DNA of 46,645 nucleotides from Clostridium sp. (GTDB lineage: Bacteria; Bacillota; Clostridia; Clostridiales; Clostridiaceae). How positions within the stretch are numbered: the first letter of the stretch is position 1; each line of letters opens with the position of its first letter. This document shows, in pieces, positions 16,345 through 25,477 of the stretch. The notes under the pieces are model-generated. The model was given only the letters and a program-made list of their open reading frames with translations. It was not told the origin of the DNA and did no database searches. The DNA lies in contig NZ_JAPFDR010000022.1 in NCBI RefSeq assembly GCF_026168755.1, positions 1 through 46,645 of the forward strand, in the 5' to 3' direction. The position numbers and the translations under genes are program-made.

Positions 16345-17721
16345 ATGGTTTTTAGTAGTATTTTATTTATATTTAGGTTTTTGCCTATAGCAATGATTAT
16401 ATATTTTTTAACTCCTAATAAATTAAAAAATTTAACTTTGCTACTTGTAAGTTTAATGTTTTATTCTTGGGGTGAACCTAAGTATTTTTTGATAATGATA
16501 GCATCCATAGTTGTAGATTATTTGGTTAGTAGGGGAATAGAGAAAAATAGAAATAATAAGAATATATGTATAATGCTTTTATCTATATCAATAGCATTTA
16601 ATTTAGGAATGTTATTTTTCTTTAAGTATTTTAACTTTTTTATAGAAAATATAAATAATATTTTGGGGTTATCGCTAAAATATGTAAGTATAACATTGCC
16701 ATTAGGTATTAGTTTTTATACATTTCAAACTATGTCATATACTATAGATGTATTTTTAGGAAAAGTTAAGGCAGAAAAAAATATTATTAATTTTGGAGCA
16801 TTTGTATGTTTATTTCCACAGCTTATTGCAGGACCTATAGTTAAATATACTGATATAAATCTTGAGTTAAAACATAGAAAGATAGATATAAGACAAATTC
16901 AAGAGGGGATAGAGTTATTTATACTTGGATTAGGAAGTAAGGTGCTTATAGCAAATAATATAGGTGCATTTTGGTCTGAAATTGAAGGAAAGGGTTTTGA
17001 TGGAGTAGGAACAATAATGGCATGGATGGCTATTTTAGCATTTGCACTTCAAATATATTTTGATTTTAGTGGCTACTCACTAATGGCTATAGGACTTGGT
17101 AAGATATTAGGATTTAACTTTCCAAGAAATTTTAATTATCCTTATATATCAAAAAGTATAACAGAATTTTGGAGAAGATGGCATATTACATTAGGATCTT
17201 GGTTTAAAGAATATGTATACATACCTTTGGGGGGAAACAGAGTAGGAAGATTAAGATTATATATAAATCTCTTTATAGTATGGTTTTTAACTGGATTTTG
17301 GCATGGAGCTAGTTACAATTTTATATTATGGGGATTATACTTCTTTATTTTAATTAGTATAGAGAAAGCTGTTTTATTAAAGTTTTTAAAAAAGCATAAA
17401 ATAATTTCACATATATATTCAATATTTTTTATATTGTTTGGATGGGCAATATTTGCAGTGGTGGATTTAGGACAACTAAAAATATTGTTGAAAGAAATGT
17501 TTAGCATAAGTAAAAATAGTCAATGGATATATTATATAAGAAATTACGGGATTACTTTTATAATTGCAGCAGTATTTTCAACTCCTATAGTAAAAAAAAT
17601 ATATAATAGAGTTATTAAAAGTGATGTATTAAATACATTTATTTTAATGAGTATATTTTTGTTATGTATAGCTTATTTAGTTGATGCTACATATAATCCA
17701 TTTTTATATTTTAGATTTTAG
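16345..17721 (+). CDS. MBOAT-family O-acyltransferase (AlgI-like)
   Basis: A 458-residue polytopic membrane protein that would move acyl (usually acetyl) groups across the membrane to an extracellular polysaccharide. About eleven helices. Key MBOAT motifs: SFYTFQTMSYTIDVFLGK, FPQLIAGPIVKY, QIYFDFSGYSLMAIGLGKILGF, FWRRWHITLGSWFKEYVYIPLGGNR and the catalytic His in FLTGFWHGASYNFILWGLYF. It is followed 14 bases later by a DHHW protein, the usual AlgI partner in Gram-positives. No glycan polymerase gene is adjacent, so the polymer modified is unknown. The ribosome site (AGAGAGAAG) is modest. Confidence 0.92.
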   Translation: MVFSSILFIFRFLPIAMIIYFLTPNKLKNLTLLLVSLMFYSWGEPKYFLIMIASIVVDYLVSRGIEKNRNNKNICIMLLSISIAFNLGMLFFFKYFNFFIENINNILGLSLKYVSITLPLGISFYTFQTMSYTIDVFLGKVKAEKNIINFGAFVCLFPQLIAGPIVKYTDINLELKHRKIDIRQIQEGIELFILGLGSKVLIANNIGAFWSEIEGKGFDGVGTIMAWMAILAFALQIYFDFSGYSLMAIGLGKILGFNFPRNFNYPYISKSITEFWRRWHITLGSWFKEYVYIPLGGNRVGRLRLYINLFIVWFLTGFWHGASYNFILWGLYFFILISIEKAVLLKFLKKHKIISHIYSIFFILFGWAIFAVVDLGQLKILLKEMFSISKNSQWIYYIRNYGITFIIAAVFSTPIVKKIYNRVIKSDVLNTFILMSIFLLCIAYLVDATYNPFLYFRF

Positions 17722-17735
17722 GGGATAGTGATTAT

Positions 17736-18839
17736 ATGAAGAAAAATTATTTATTATATTCTTTTGTTAGAGTAATTATATTATTTACAATAGTTAGCTT
17801 AATTAGCGGTGATAAAGAGTTTTCAGAATTAGAGAATAGAAAATTAAAAACAAATGTTAAATTTACAATAAAAAATTTTTTAGATGGAAGTTTTCAAGAA
17901 GATTATGAAAGTTATATTAATGATCAATTTCCCTTAAGAGATAATTGGATAAGTTTAAAATCAATGAATGAATATATTTTGGGTAAAATTGAGAATAATG
18001 GAATAATATATGGAAATGATGAAGAACTATTTGAAAAATTTGATTCATTAGACGAAGAAAAATTAAAAAATAATGTTGGGGCTATAAATAATTTTGCAGA
18101 AACCTATTATGATAAAGTTTCATTAATGATTATACCAAGTTCATATGAAATATATAAAGAAAATTTACCAATGGGATCACCCATAATTCTGCAAGAAGAA
18201 TTAATTAATAAAATATATAATTTCTCAACTTTTAGTAACAATATAGATGTGATGAAAGAATTATTAGATAATAAAAATAGCTATATTTATTATAAAACAG
18301 ATCATCACTGGACAACATATGGAGCTTATTTAGCTTATTGTAAGTTTATTGACTCAATTAATGGAAATAAAGTTAATTTAGAAAATTTTAAAGAAGTAGA
18401 ATTGTCTAATTTTTATGGTACATATTATTCTAAAGCAAAGCCTTTTAATATTGAGCCAGATATTATGACTTATTATGATTTTAATAATTTAACGATGGAA
18501 ATAGTGGGGGATAAAATATATGATTCTATATATGATTATTCGAAGGAGACTTTAAGGGATAAGTATTCGTTATTTTTATATGGAAATAATCCATTAACAA
18601 TAATAAAGAATAAAGATATTAAAAATAATAAAAAAATATTAGTTATAAAAGATTCTTTTGGAAATTCATTAGTTCCATTTTTGACTCAAAATTATGAAGA
18701 GGTTCATGTTATAGATTTAAGGCATTTTAGTAGTAAATTAAGTAGTTATTTACAAGAGAATGATTTTGAAGATATTTTAATTGTATATAATTTTATAAAT
18801 TTAGCTACAGATAATAATGTACTAAGGATTAAGTATTAA
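17736..18839 (+). CDS. DHHW family protein (AlgX/AlgJ-like partner)
   Basis: A 367-residue protein with an uncleaved or cleaved N-terminal helix (YLLYSFVRVIILFTIVSLI), then an extracytoplasmic SGNH-hydrolase-like domain. The diagnostic motif is YKTDHHWTTYGAYLAY (about residues 188-203). Other family marks are FQEDYESYINDQFPLRDNWISLK near the N-terminus and KKILVIKDSFGNSLVPFLTQNYEEVHVIDLRHF near the C-terminus, carrying the Ser nucleophile-type block. It probably transfers the acyl group delivered by the upstream MBOAT protein to its polymer. It is co-transcribed with that gene. Confidence 0.87.
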   Translation: MKKNYLLYSFVRVIILFTIVSLISGDKEFSELENRKLKTNVKFTIKNFLDGSFQEDYESYINDQFPLRDNWISLKSMNEYILGKIENNGIIYGNDEELFEKFDSLDEEKLKNNVGAINNFAETYYDKVSLMIIPSSYEIYKENLPMGSPIILQEELINKIYNFSTFSNNIDVMKELLDNKNSYIYYKTDHHWTTYGAYLAYCKFIDSINGNKVNLENFKEVELSNFYGTYYSKAKPFNIEPDIMTYYDFNNLTMEIVGDKIYDSIYDYSKETLRDKYSLFLYGNNPLTIIKNKDIKNNKKILVIKDSFGNSLVPFLTQNYEEVHVIDLRHFSSKLSSYLQENDFEDILIVYNFINLATDNNVLRIKY

Positions 18840-18895
18840 TTTACGCAGTAACAATAAAAGTATTAATTACTTTTTAAATGTTACTGCGTAAATTA
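18837..18895. terminator. Bidirectional terminator with 17-bp perfect stem
   Basis: 18837-18853 is the exact reverse complement of 18879-18895 (core TTTACGCAGTAACA). The loop carries a second small AAGTA/TACTT stem. It overlaps the DHHW stop codon and faces the convergent NUDIX gene. Confidence 0.85.
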
Positions 18896-18903
18896 TTTAT
18901 AAA

Positions 18904-19422
18904 TTATAAATAAGATAAAATACTAATGGTCTTTGTATCGATTATTTCACCTTTTTTTATAAGTGATTTAATTTCATCTAATGTAAATTTTTTTATATCT
19001 GTAAATTCATCTTCATCACATGATTTTTTACCATTATATAAATTAGTAGCTTTAAATAAGTGAATTATTTCATCACAAAATCCAGGTGCAGTAGCGATTT
19101 TTCCCAGATAAATCATATCTTTAGCTTTATATCCAGTTTCTTCTTCTAACTCTCTATGGGCACAAGTTATAGGTGATTCATTCTTATTAAGCTTTCCTGC
19201 TGGAATCTCAAGAAGAGTTCTCTCTAAAGGTTTTCTGAATTGTTCTACTAATATAACTTCATTTTCATTTATAAAAGGAATTATAGCACAAGCTCCTGGA
19301 TGTTTAATTATATCTCTATTAGATAAATTTCCATTAGGTAATTCAACTTCAACATTTATTAAATTTAAATAGTTACCATTGTATATTGAAGTTTCTTTAA
19401 GAGTGGTTTCATAAAATTTCAT
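18904..19422 (-). CDS. nudF: NUDIX hydrolase, ADP-ribose pyrophosphatase type
   Basis: Hydrolyses ADP-ribose to AMP and ribose 5-phosphate in the closest characterised relatives (NudF/YqkG). 172 residues. The Nudix box is GKLNKNESPITCAHRELEEETGY (Gx5Ex7REUxEExG). Upstream EQFRKPLERTLLEIPAGK and downstream IATAPGFCDEIIHLFKA are typical of the ADP-ribose subgroup. GGAGG lies seven bases before ATG. It is monocistronic. The subgroup is likely; the exact substrate is inference. Confidence 0.87.
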   Translation of the reverse strand: MKFYETTLKETSIYNGNYLNLINVEVELPNGNLSNRDIIKHPGACAIIPFINENEVILVEQFRKPLERTLLEIPAGKLNKNESPITCAHRELEEETGYKAKDMIYLGKIATAPGFCDEIIHLFKATNLYNGKKSCDEDEFTDIKKFTLDEIKSLIKKGEIIDTKTISILSYL

Positions 19423-19535
19423 GAACAGGCCTCCTTATATAATTTTATAGTAATTTATACTTAATATATTATTTAAATATTATATCATAAAGTTTAAAAG
19501 TAATATTATGGGATATTTTATATAAATAGTATGTA

Positions 19536-19561
19536 ACAATAAAAAAATATCGACATAAAAT
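19536..19561 (+). promoter_or_regulatory. Sigma-K-like promoter of the collagen-like gene
   Basis: AC at 19536-19537, a 16-base spacer, then CATAAAAT at 19554-19561 fits the sigma-K pattern AC-N16-CATAnnnT. It is about 52 bases before the ATG at 19614. Sigma-K (late mother cell) is the expected controller of exosporium collagen proteins. AT-rich DNA makes chance matches possible. Confidence 0.45.
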
Positions 19562-19613
19562 GAAAGTGTAGACAGATCAAATGACAAATTTAGTATGTAA
19601 TTGGGAGGATAAA

Positions 19614-21251
19614 ATGCGTTACTATAATAAATCAATGGATAATCCTAATAATAGGAATAGATCAAGAAGAGGCAGAGTAAGCAGAAGTAAAATGAATGAA
19701 TATGAAAACGACGAGTTATTTTCAGATGATATAGATGAAAATATGGAGTATTCATCTAAAGAATATTATGATGATGAATATTATGAAGATGAATATTGTG
19801 ATGACGAACGTAAATGTTGTTGCGTTGGACCAAGAGGACCAAGAGGACCGAGGGGACCAAGAGGTTGTGCAGGAGCAACAGGGGCTACAGGACCAATAGG
19901 GCCAAGAGGAGCAACAGGAGCAACAGGGGTTACAGGACCAATAGGGCCAAGAGGAGCAACAGGAGCAACAGGGGTTACAGGACCAATAGGGCCAAGAGGA
20001 GCAACAGGAGCACAAGGACCAATAGGGCCAAGAGGGGCAACAGGAGCAACAGGAGCAACTGGAGCAACAGGAGCAACTGGAGCACAAGGTGTTCAAGGTG
20101 TACAAGGGGCAACCGGAGCAACAGGAGCACAAGGGCCAATAGGACCAAGAGGAATAACAGGTGCAACAGGAGCACAAGGACCAACAGGACCAAGGGGAGC
20201 AACAGGAGCACAAGGAATACAAGGTGTCCAAGGACCAATAGGACCAACAGGACCACAAGGTGTTCAAGGAATACAAGGTATCCAAGGACCAACAGGGCCA
20301 ACAGGAGCAGCTGGGGCAACAGGAGCAACAGGTGCACAAGGTATTCAAGGACCAATAGGACCAACAGGACCACAAGGGGTTCAAGGAATACAAGGGGTCC
20401 AAGGACCAACAGGGCCAACAGGAGCAGCTGGGGCGACAGGAGCAACAGGGGCAACAGGAGCAACCGGACCACAAGGTATTCAAGGAGCAACGGGAGCACA
20501 AGGTATCCAAGGTGAAAGAGGTTTACAAGGAGCAACAGGACCACAAGGACCAATAGGGCCAACAGGACCACAAGGTGTTCAAGGTATACAAGGAATACAA
20601 GGTGAAAGAGGACCACAAGGAGCAACAGGAGCACAAGGTATTCAAGGTGTAACAGGAGCAACAGGTGCAACAGGACCACAAGGTGTTCAAGGAATACAAG
20701 GTGTTCAAGGTGAAAGAGGACCACAAGGAGCAACAGGACCACAAGGACCAATAGGACCAATGGGACCAACCGGGGCAACTGGTGCAACAGGAGCAACAGG
20801 GCCAGCAGGAACTATAAGTGATTATGGAGTAATATTTAGTGAACTTGGAAATAATCAAACTGTAGCATATGGAAATAATGTAAGTTTTCAAGAAAATGAA
20901 ATTACAGGGGACAATATAAATCATGTTAAAAATGGTACTGATATAGAATTAGATGGAAGTAAATCATATTTTGTTAAATATACAGTATCTTATTCAATTG
21001 ATGAAAGTTCTTGTGGATCATATATGAATAGTAGAAATATTATTTTTGGTTTAACAAATGTTAATAATGAGCTTGTTCCTGGTAGTAGGCATATAGCATC
21101 AATTTCAAGAGATGTAAATAATAATAGTATTTCACTTGGTGTAATAATAAGCCCAGAGAATGATTATATTGTAAGATTAACTAATTTAACTCAAGACCTT
21201 AAGAGTGTTATAGTTAATGCAGCTACAATAACAATAGTTAGATTAGCATAA
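19614..21251 (+). CDS. Collagen-like triple-helix repeat protein (BclA-like spore surface glycoprotein)
   Basis: 545 residues in three parts. Residues 1-71: a basic start ([13 protein letters not shown]), a very acidic Tyr-rich stretch ([18 protein letters not shown]) and KCCCV, possibly an attachment or cross-linking region. Residues 72 to about 400: an unbroken run of about 110 Gly-X-Y triplets, mostly GAT, GPR, GPI, GIQ and GVQ. About 401-545: a globular beta-rich C-terminal domain ([20 protein letters not shown]), which in BclA proteins trimerises. Such proteins form the hair-like nap of the exosporium, and GAT/GPT threonines are often glycosylated. ATG 19614 has GGGAGG upstream; the ATG at 19581 has none. 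Cot genes lie 4 kb away. Confidence 0.92.
   Translation: MRYYNKSMDNPNNRNRSRRGRVSRSKMNEYENDELFSDDIDENMEYSSKEYYDDEYYEDEYCDDERKCCCVGPRGPRGPRGPRGCAGATGATGPIGPRGATGATGVTGPIGPRGATGATGVTGPIGPRGATGAQGPIGPRGATGATGATGATGATGAQGVQGVQGATGATGAQGPIGPRGITGATGAQGPTGPRGATGAQGIQGVQGPIGPTGPQGVQGIQGIQGPTGPTGAAGATGATGAQGIQGPIGPTGPQGVQGIQGVQGPTGPTGAAGATGATGATGATGPQGIQGATGAQGIQGERGLQGATGPQGPIGPTGPQGVQGIQGIQGERGPQGATGAQGIQGVTGATGATGPQGVQGIQGVQGERGPQGATGPQGPIGPMGPTGATGATGATGPAGTISDYGVIFSELGNNQTVAYGNNVSFQENEITGDNINHVKNGTDIELDGSKSYFVKYTVSYSIDESSCGSYMNSRNIIFGLTNVNNELVPGSRHIASISRDVNNNSISLGVIISPENDYIVRLTNLTQDLKSVIVNAATITIVRLA
19830..20815 (+). repeat. Collagen-coding DNA repeat tract
   Basis: About 1 kb of short tandem and interspersed repeats built on 9- to 36-base units such as GGAGCAACAGGA, GGACCAATAGGGCC and CAAGGTGTTCAAGG. 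The composition (GC and GGA/CCA rich) differs sharply from the surrounding AT-rich DNA. Because every frame is open, long false ORFs appear on both strands here. Such tracts change length by slippage or recombination. Confidence 0.9.
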
Positions 21252-21285
21252 ATAGGCTATTTATTTAGATAATATAGTATAAAAT

Positions 21286-21320
21286 AGGACTATTAGCTTT
21301 AATGTTAGTAGTCCTTTGTT
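21286..21320 (+). terminator. Terminator of the collagen-like gene
   Basis: AGGACTATTA (21286-21295) pairs with TTAGTAGTCCT (21305-21315) with one mismatch, followed by a T-rich tail. Confidence 0.75.
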
Positions 21321-21423
21321 TTATGTATCATAGATTGCTAGTAGTTTAAGATTATATAATTGGATTTGATAGTATGGATTTCTTGCTAAAGAATATTAAT
21401 AAATACATAAATAGAGCTAAAAA

Positions 21424-21452
21424 TCTCCCTCATGAATTATTAGCATGAGAGA
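21424..21452 (-). terminator. Terminator of the DUF1002 gene
   Basis: Read on the minus strand, a CTCTCTCATG...CATGAGGGAG stem with one mismatch is followed by a T-run. It lies about 10 bases after the DUF1002 stop codon. Confidence 0.75.
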
Positions 21453-21462
21453 GAATTAATTA

Positions 21463-22719
21463 TTAGTTATCTATATTTTCGCTATCTATTGAATTAGTTT
21501 GATCTTGAGGAGAATCCATATTTTCATCTGTAGAATTTGTAGTATCTTCTGTATTTGAGTTACCGTCAATTGGAGTGGTTGAATCTGTATTTTCAGAGCC
21601 TTCTATAACTGGAGAGTCAACTTGTTCTGTAGAATTTTCATTATTTTCAGTTTCATTTGTATCAGAGTCATTATTAAACAAACTAGTAAACCAATTCCAA
21701 ATTTTATTAAAGAAACCTTGAGCTTCTTCAGCAGTTGGTAACTTTATAGCATCTTTATCAGTAGCATCAACTACAACATTATCACCTAAAAGGTCATCAT
21801 TAGTTGTTTCTAGTATACCTAAATCTTTATCATTACTATTAAATAAACCAGTAAACCAATCACCAATTCCAGTAAACCATTCTTTTATAGAATCAATTAA
21901 ACCTGTTGGTACTTTTTCACCAATTTCATTAAGTTTTTCATTAACAACATCTTTAACACTATTTAAAGCATCTTTCATTTCCTTATAATCATAATCTTGT
22001 TCTGCGACTTTAGCCATTAGGCTTTCTAATTGTTGTTGTTGCTCAGATGTTAAAGTAACATTGTAATTATTAGTAACATTATTTATTGTATCAGCTATTT
22101 GTATAGTATCTTGAGTATTATTTTTAATTATTTCTGTCTTGATATCATTTATTACACCAGTAGCTTTGTCTTGTCCAATATCTTCACCTAAATCACCAGT
22201 TATAACTAATTCTTCAGATGCAATTTCTTTTTTTGTTTCATCAAGTGGTTCCCCAGTAGCATCTTCAAAAGCTTTCATTATTCCAGTTAAAGCTCCAGTA
22301 CCACTTACTCCTCCAGATAGTGGAGTCATTGCAATTACGTTTGCATCAGTAATTCCACAAGTTGTAAGTGTACTAGCTATCATTGAAGATGTAACATAAG
22401 TCAAGTTTACAGTTTTAACATTAAGGCCATTACCTTTTGAAGTTGGTTGCACATATGCACAAGAATAAGTTCTTGTACCAAGTTGTGCTTCTGTAGCCAC
22501 TCCTTCTAGATACTTTCTTTCCTCTTGATTGTTTACTTCTAATATAACTACTTCATTTTCTTTTACTCCAAAGTAATCTAAAACTATTTGTTTTTGTTCA
22601 GCAGATAGGTTTGTCCCTAAAGTTACTACATTAGCACCATCAGCGTAAGCGGTACTTACATTTCCTAAAATAATTGCACCACATATAAGTAATGCTGAAA
22701 TTCTTTTCTTTAATCCCAT
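21463..22719 (-). CDS. Secreted DUF1002 family protein
   Basis: 418 residues. Signal peptide KKRISALLICGAIILGNVSTAYA with cleavage near AYA-DG. Residues 30 to about 270 form the DUF1002 domain: VVTLGTNLSAEQKQIVLDYFGV, GTRTYSCAYVQPTSKGNGLNVKTVNLTYVTSSM and VIAMTPLSGGVSGTGALTGIMKAFEDATG. Two similar Trp-containing segments follow (IKEWFTGIGDWFTGLFNSND and FFNKIWNWFTSLFNND), then a Thr/Asn/Glu/Asp-rich tail. DUF1002 proteins are extracellular and uncharacterised; B. subtilis YpuA belongs here. AAAGGAG precedes ATG. It is monocistronic. Confidence 0.85.
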   Translation of the reverse strand: MGLKKRISALLICGAIILGNVSTAYADGANVVTLGTNLSAEQKQIVLDYFGVKENEVVILEVNNQEERKYLEGVATEAQLGTRTYSCAYVQPTSKGNGLNVKTVNLTYVTSSMIASTLTTCGITDANVIAMTPLSGGVSGTGALTGIMKAFEDATGEPLDETKKEIASEELVITGDLGEDIGQDKATGVINDIKTEIIKNNTQDTIQIADTINNVTNNYNVTLTSEQQQQLESLMAKVAEQDYDYKEMKDALNSVKDVVNEKLNEIGEKVPTGLIDSIKEWFTGIGDWFTGLFNSNDKDLGILETTNDDLLGDNVVVDATDKDAIKLPTAEEAQGFFNKIWNWFTSLFNNDSDTNETENNENSTEQVDSPVIEGSENTDSTTPIDGNSNTEDTTNSTDENMDSPQDQTNSIDSENIDN

Positions 22720-23014
22720 AATTATCTCCTTTTTAAATAAATTATTTCAATATGATGTAATAAAATTACCCAATGGAATTAGATAGTTAAAGCAGTATGT
22801 ATTACCTATTTTATAAATTATATCTGATTGATTTATTAAAATCAAACGAACAATTTCTTAAAAATTTTCTGAATAAGACTTTTATAATAAAATTAATTAT
22901 TCACTAAAAGTTGGATGTAGTACATTTTATTTTTATAGTTTAATCTTATGGAGACAATTATAAAGTATGATATAATGAGTGAATAAACAAAGGAAATTTA
23001 GTGAGGTGACAAGT

Positions 23015-24220
23015 TTGGCTAAAGTTATAGTTGTTGGTGGAGGACCTGCTGGTATTATGGCAGCTCTTAGTGCAGCAAAAAATAATGATGTTACGTTAAT
23101 AGAAAGAAATAAAGAAATTGGTATGAAGCTAAGACTTACTGGTGGAGGTCGTTGTAACATAACTAATAATAGAGACATAGAGGAGTTTTTCGATAAAATA
23201 GTAAATAATAAGAAGTTTTTATATAGTGCTTTATATACATTTTCAAATTATTCGCTTTTAGAATACTTTAGTAATAATGGGCTTGAATATAAGGTTGAGC
23301 TTGATGAAAAAGTATATACAAAAAGCGATAAGGCAGATGAGGTTATAGAATTATTAAGAAATGATTTAGAAAAAAATAAAGTAAAAGTTAGATATAACAC
23401 TATGATAAGTGACTTAGTAGTTGAAGATGAAACTATTAAAGGAGTTATAACATCTTATGGTGAAAAAATACTAGGTGATAAGATTATAATAACAACAGGG
23501 GGAAAGAGTTTCCCAAACACTGGATCTGATGGAGCTATGTATGAAGTATTGGAAAAGAATGGACATACAATAACACCAATACATGCAGCTTTAATACCAC
23601 TTGTTATAAAAGAAGAATTTGTGAAAAAACTACAAGGTATTGCTATGAAAGATGTAGTAGTTTCTGCTAAACTTAAAAAGAAAAAAATTGAAAAGTTTGG
23701 TGATATGTTATTTACTCATTTTGGAATATCAGGCCCAGCAGTTTTAAAACTTTCCTCATATGTGAACAAAGCTTTAAATGAAGGTGAAGTAGAAGTCGCT
23801 TTAGATTTCTTAAAAGATAAGTCTAAGGATGAAATTTCTCAAATAATAAGAAGCAATCCAAATAAAACTGTTTTAAATAATTTAAAGGGAGTTTTACCAC
23901 AAAACTTTTTAAAAGTAGTATTTGAAATGTTAGATTTAACAGAAGTTAAGGCTAGTGATTTAAAGAAGGAAGATGAAAATAAAATAATAGAATATATGAA
24001 AGAAATGAAGCTTACTGCTAGGGAAACTTTATCTATAAAGGCTGCACAGGTTACATCAGGTGGTGTTAAGGTAAAGGAAATTAATGCTTCAACTATGGAA
24101 TCTAAAATAATTAAGAATTTATATTTTGCTGGAGAAGTTATAGATATTGATGCTGAAACTGGAGGGTATAATCTTCAAATGGCATTTTCAACTGGATACT
24201 TGGCTGGATCAGATTTTTAA
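23015..24220 (+). CDS. HI0933/YhiN family FAD-dependent oxidoreductase
   Basis: A flavoprotein of about 401 residues. The N-terminal Rossmann motif VIVVGGGPAGIMAALSAA starts at residue 4. It also has LRLTGGGRCNITN, ITTGGKSFPNTGSDG, FTHFGISGPAVLKLS and the C-terminal AQVTSGGVKVKEINASTMESK..LYFAGEVIDIDAETGGYNLQMAFSTGYLAG, all standard for the HI0933 family (BaiN-like / aminoacetone-oxidase annotations). The physiological substrate is unknown. TTG at 23015 is chosen because GAGGTGA lies eight bases before it and it puts the FAD motif at the N-terminus. The GTG at 22979 has no ribosome site and adds 12 residues. Confidence 0.9.
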   Translation: MAKVIVVGGGPAGIMAALSAAKNNDVTLIERNKEIGMKLRLTGGGRCNITNNRDIEEFFDKIVNNKKFLYSALYTFSNYSLLEYFSNNGLEYKVELDEKVYTKSDKADEVIELLRNDLEKNKVKVRYNTMISDLVVEDETIKGVITSYGEKILGDKIIITTGGKSFPNTGSDGAMYEVLEKNGHTITPIHAALIPLVIKEEFVKKLQGIAMKDVVVSAKLKKKKIEKFGDMLFTHFGISGPAVLKLSSYVNKALNEGEVEVALDFLKDKSKDEISQIIRSNPNKTVLNNLKGVLPQNFLKVVFEMLDLTEVKASDLKKEDENKIIEYMKEMKLTARETLSIKAAQVTSGGVKVKEINASTMESKIIKNLYFAGEVIDIDAETGGYNLQMAFSTGYLAGSDF

Positions 24221-24248
24221 AATAATTAGATTTAGTGGTAAAAAAGAA

Positions 24249-24285
24249 AGAAGTAGATAAGTATTAAAACTTATCTACTTAACTT
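24249..24285. terminator. Hairpin between convergent genes
   Basis: AAGTAGATAAGT (24251-24262) and ACTTATCTACTT (24269-24280) form a perfect 12-bp stem with a 6-base loop. It lies between the flavoprotein gene and cotJC. The T-run is weak on both sides. Confidence 0.65.
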
Positions 24286-24310
24286 CTATATTGTAAAATT
24301 TAAAATTAAG

Positions 24311-24871
24311 TTAGCATTTAATATGATCTTGAACATCCATTAAAGCTTCACCGAATCTTTGAAAATGAACAACTTCTCTTTGCCTTAGGAATTTAAGAAT
24401 TTCTTTAATATCATGATCATCAGTTAAATTTATAAGCCATTCATAAGTTGCTCTAGCTTTTTGTTCAGCAGCCATATCTTCATGAAGATCAGCTATTACA
24501 TCATCTTTAGCTTGAATATAAGTTGCTGTCCATGGATTACCTTGTGCATCAGCATAATATAAAGCTCTGCCATGGTCTGTATAATGAGCTGCTAAATCAG
24601 CTTTTTTTAAATCTTCTAAAGAAGCATTAGACATTAATTGATAAATCATAGTAGCTATCATTTCAACATGGGCCATTTCTTCAGTACCTATATCAGTTAA
24701 TAAAGCTTTTGATTTTCCAGTTGGCATAGTATACCTTTGATTTAGGTATCTTAAAGCTGCACTTAATTCACCATCAGGTCCACCATATTGAGACATAAGG
24801 AATTTAGCCATTCTTAAGTCATTACATTTTAAATTAATAGGATATTCTAAAGTTTTAACATAATACCACAT
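24311..24871 (-). CDS. cotJC: Spore coat protein CotJC (manganese-catalase family)
   Basis: 186 residues; ferritin-like four-helix protein homologous to dimanganese catalase. Metal-ligand glutamates are visible in GGPDGELSAALRYL, DIGTEEMAHVEMIATM and EDMAAEQKARATYE, with His in REVVHFQRFGEAL. It begins MWYYVKTLEYPINLKCND, characteristic of CotJC, an inner coat protein made in the mother cell. GGAGG lies before ATG. It is the last gene of cotJA-cotJB-cotJC, 15 bases from cotJB. Confidence 0.94.
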   Translation of the reverse strand: MWYYVKTLEYPINLKCNDLRMAKFLMSQYGGPDGELSAALRYLNQRYTMPTGKSKALLTDIGTEEMAHVEMIATMIYQLMSNASLEDLKKADLAAHYTDHGRALYYADAQGNPWTATYIQAKDDVIADLHEDMAAEQKARATYEWLINLTDDHDIKEILKFLRQREVVHFQRFGEALMDVQDHIKC

Positions 24872-24886
24872 AAATTATAAACCTCC

Positions 24887-25135
24887 TTAATAATTTTCCC
24901 AAGGCCAAGGTGATGATACCCAAGCAACTGGATTTTCAAAGTAAGCAGAACCAAAATTTCTTAATGGACCAAAGTTTTTCTCATAATCCATTATTAAATC
25001 ATCAAGTCTTTTAGAAATTATTTTATAATCATTTCTTGCTTTTTTATTACTTGGAAAGTTATCCAGATATAGATTTAATTCTACAGCATAAAATTGATAT
25101 TTTTTTATTTCATTTAATAAGTCATTTTCACACAT
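24887..25135 (-). CDS. cotJB: Spore coat protein CotJB
   Basis: 82 residues. The CotJB family is recognised by LLNEIKKYQFYAVELNLYLDNFPSNKKA, DYKIISKRLDDLIMDYEKNFGPL and the Trp/Pro-rich end WVSSPWPWEN. It is needed with CotJA and CotJC for coat assembly in Bacillus. The ATG at 25135 has GGGAGGG ten bases upstream and is preferred to an in-frame start at 25174 that would overlap cotJA. It lies between cotJA and cotJC in one operon. Confidence 0.93.
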   Translation of the reverse strand: MCENDLLNEIKKYQFYAVELNLYLDNFPSNKKARNDYKIISKRLDDLIMDYEKNFGPLRNFGSAYFENPVAWVSSPWPWENY

Positions 25136-25148
25136 AATAATACCCTCC

Positions 25149-25298
25149 CTAGCATTTTTTATCATGTTTACCATAAGGTCTATATAAATCTTTAAAGATA
25201 GTACCTAACTTTAATGAAGTTGTAGGATTTAGAAGGTTTTCATATTCTTGTAGAGCAATAAAAACTCTTGCATAATCATTTTTTTCACATTTGTTCAT
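25149..25298 (-). CDS. cotJA: Spore coat-associated protein CotJA
   Basis: 49 residues, easily missed because of its size. The sequence contains YARVFIALQEYENLLNPTTSLKLG and GTIFKDLYRPYGKH. The patterns LxxGTxFxxLYRPY and Qx(Y/E)...NP are the CotJA family signature. It is the first gene of the cotJ operon, with AAAGGATGA before the ATG. A CATATTAT element on the minus strand (25341-25334), 36 bases upstream, could be a mother-cell (sigma-E or sigma-K type) -10, but no convincing -35 is seen. Confidence 0.87.
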   Translation of the reverse strand: MNKCEKNDYARVFIALQEYENLLNPTTSLKLGTIFKDLYRPYGKHDKKC

Positions 25299-25477
25299 AG
25301 TAATTTCATCCTTTCAAAAAGTTTGTTTATTACATAATATGTTAGGGGCTGATGTTATGTTACTATGTTATTAAGGAAATATTATTAAAGTATTTGAATA
25401 AGGTATATATTTTCATGATGTATCAAATAAAAATTTTAAGTGTATTATGATAGTGAATAGTTTTTTTGGAGAGAAAT

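Noticed and set aside
19752..20924. Several long ORFs of 130-270 residues on both strands inside the collagen gene
   Set aside because: They are frame shadows of the Gly-X-Y DNA repeats: Cys/Ser/Trp-rich or Leu/Val-rich monotony, no ribosome sites, and the collagen frame explains the sequence.
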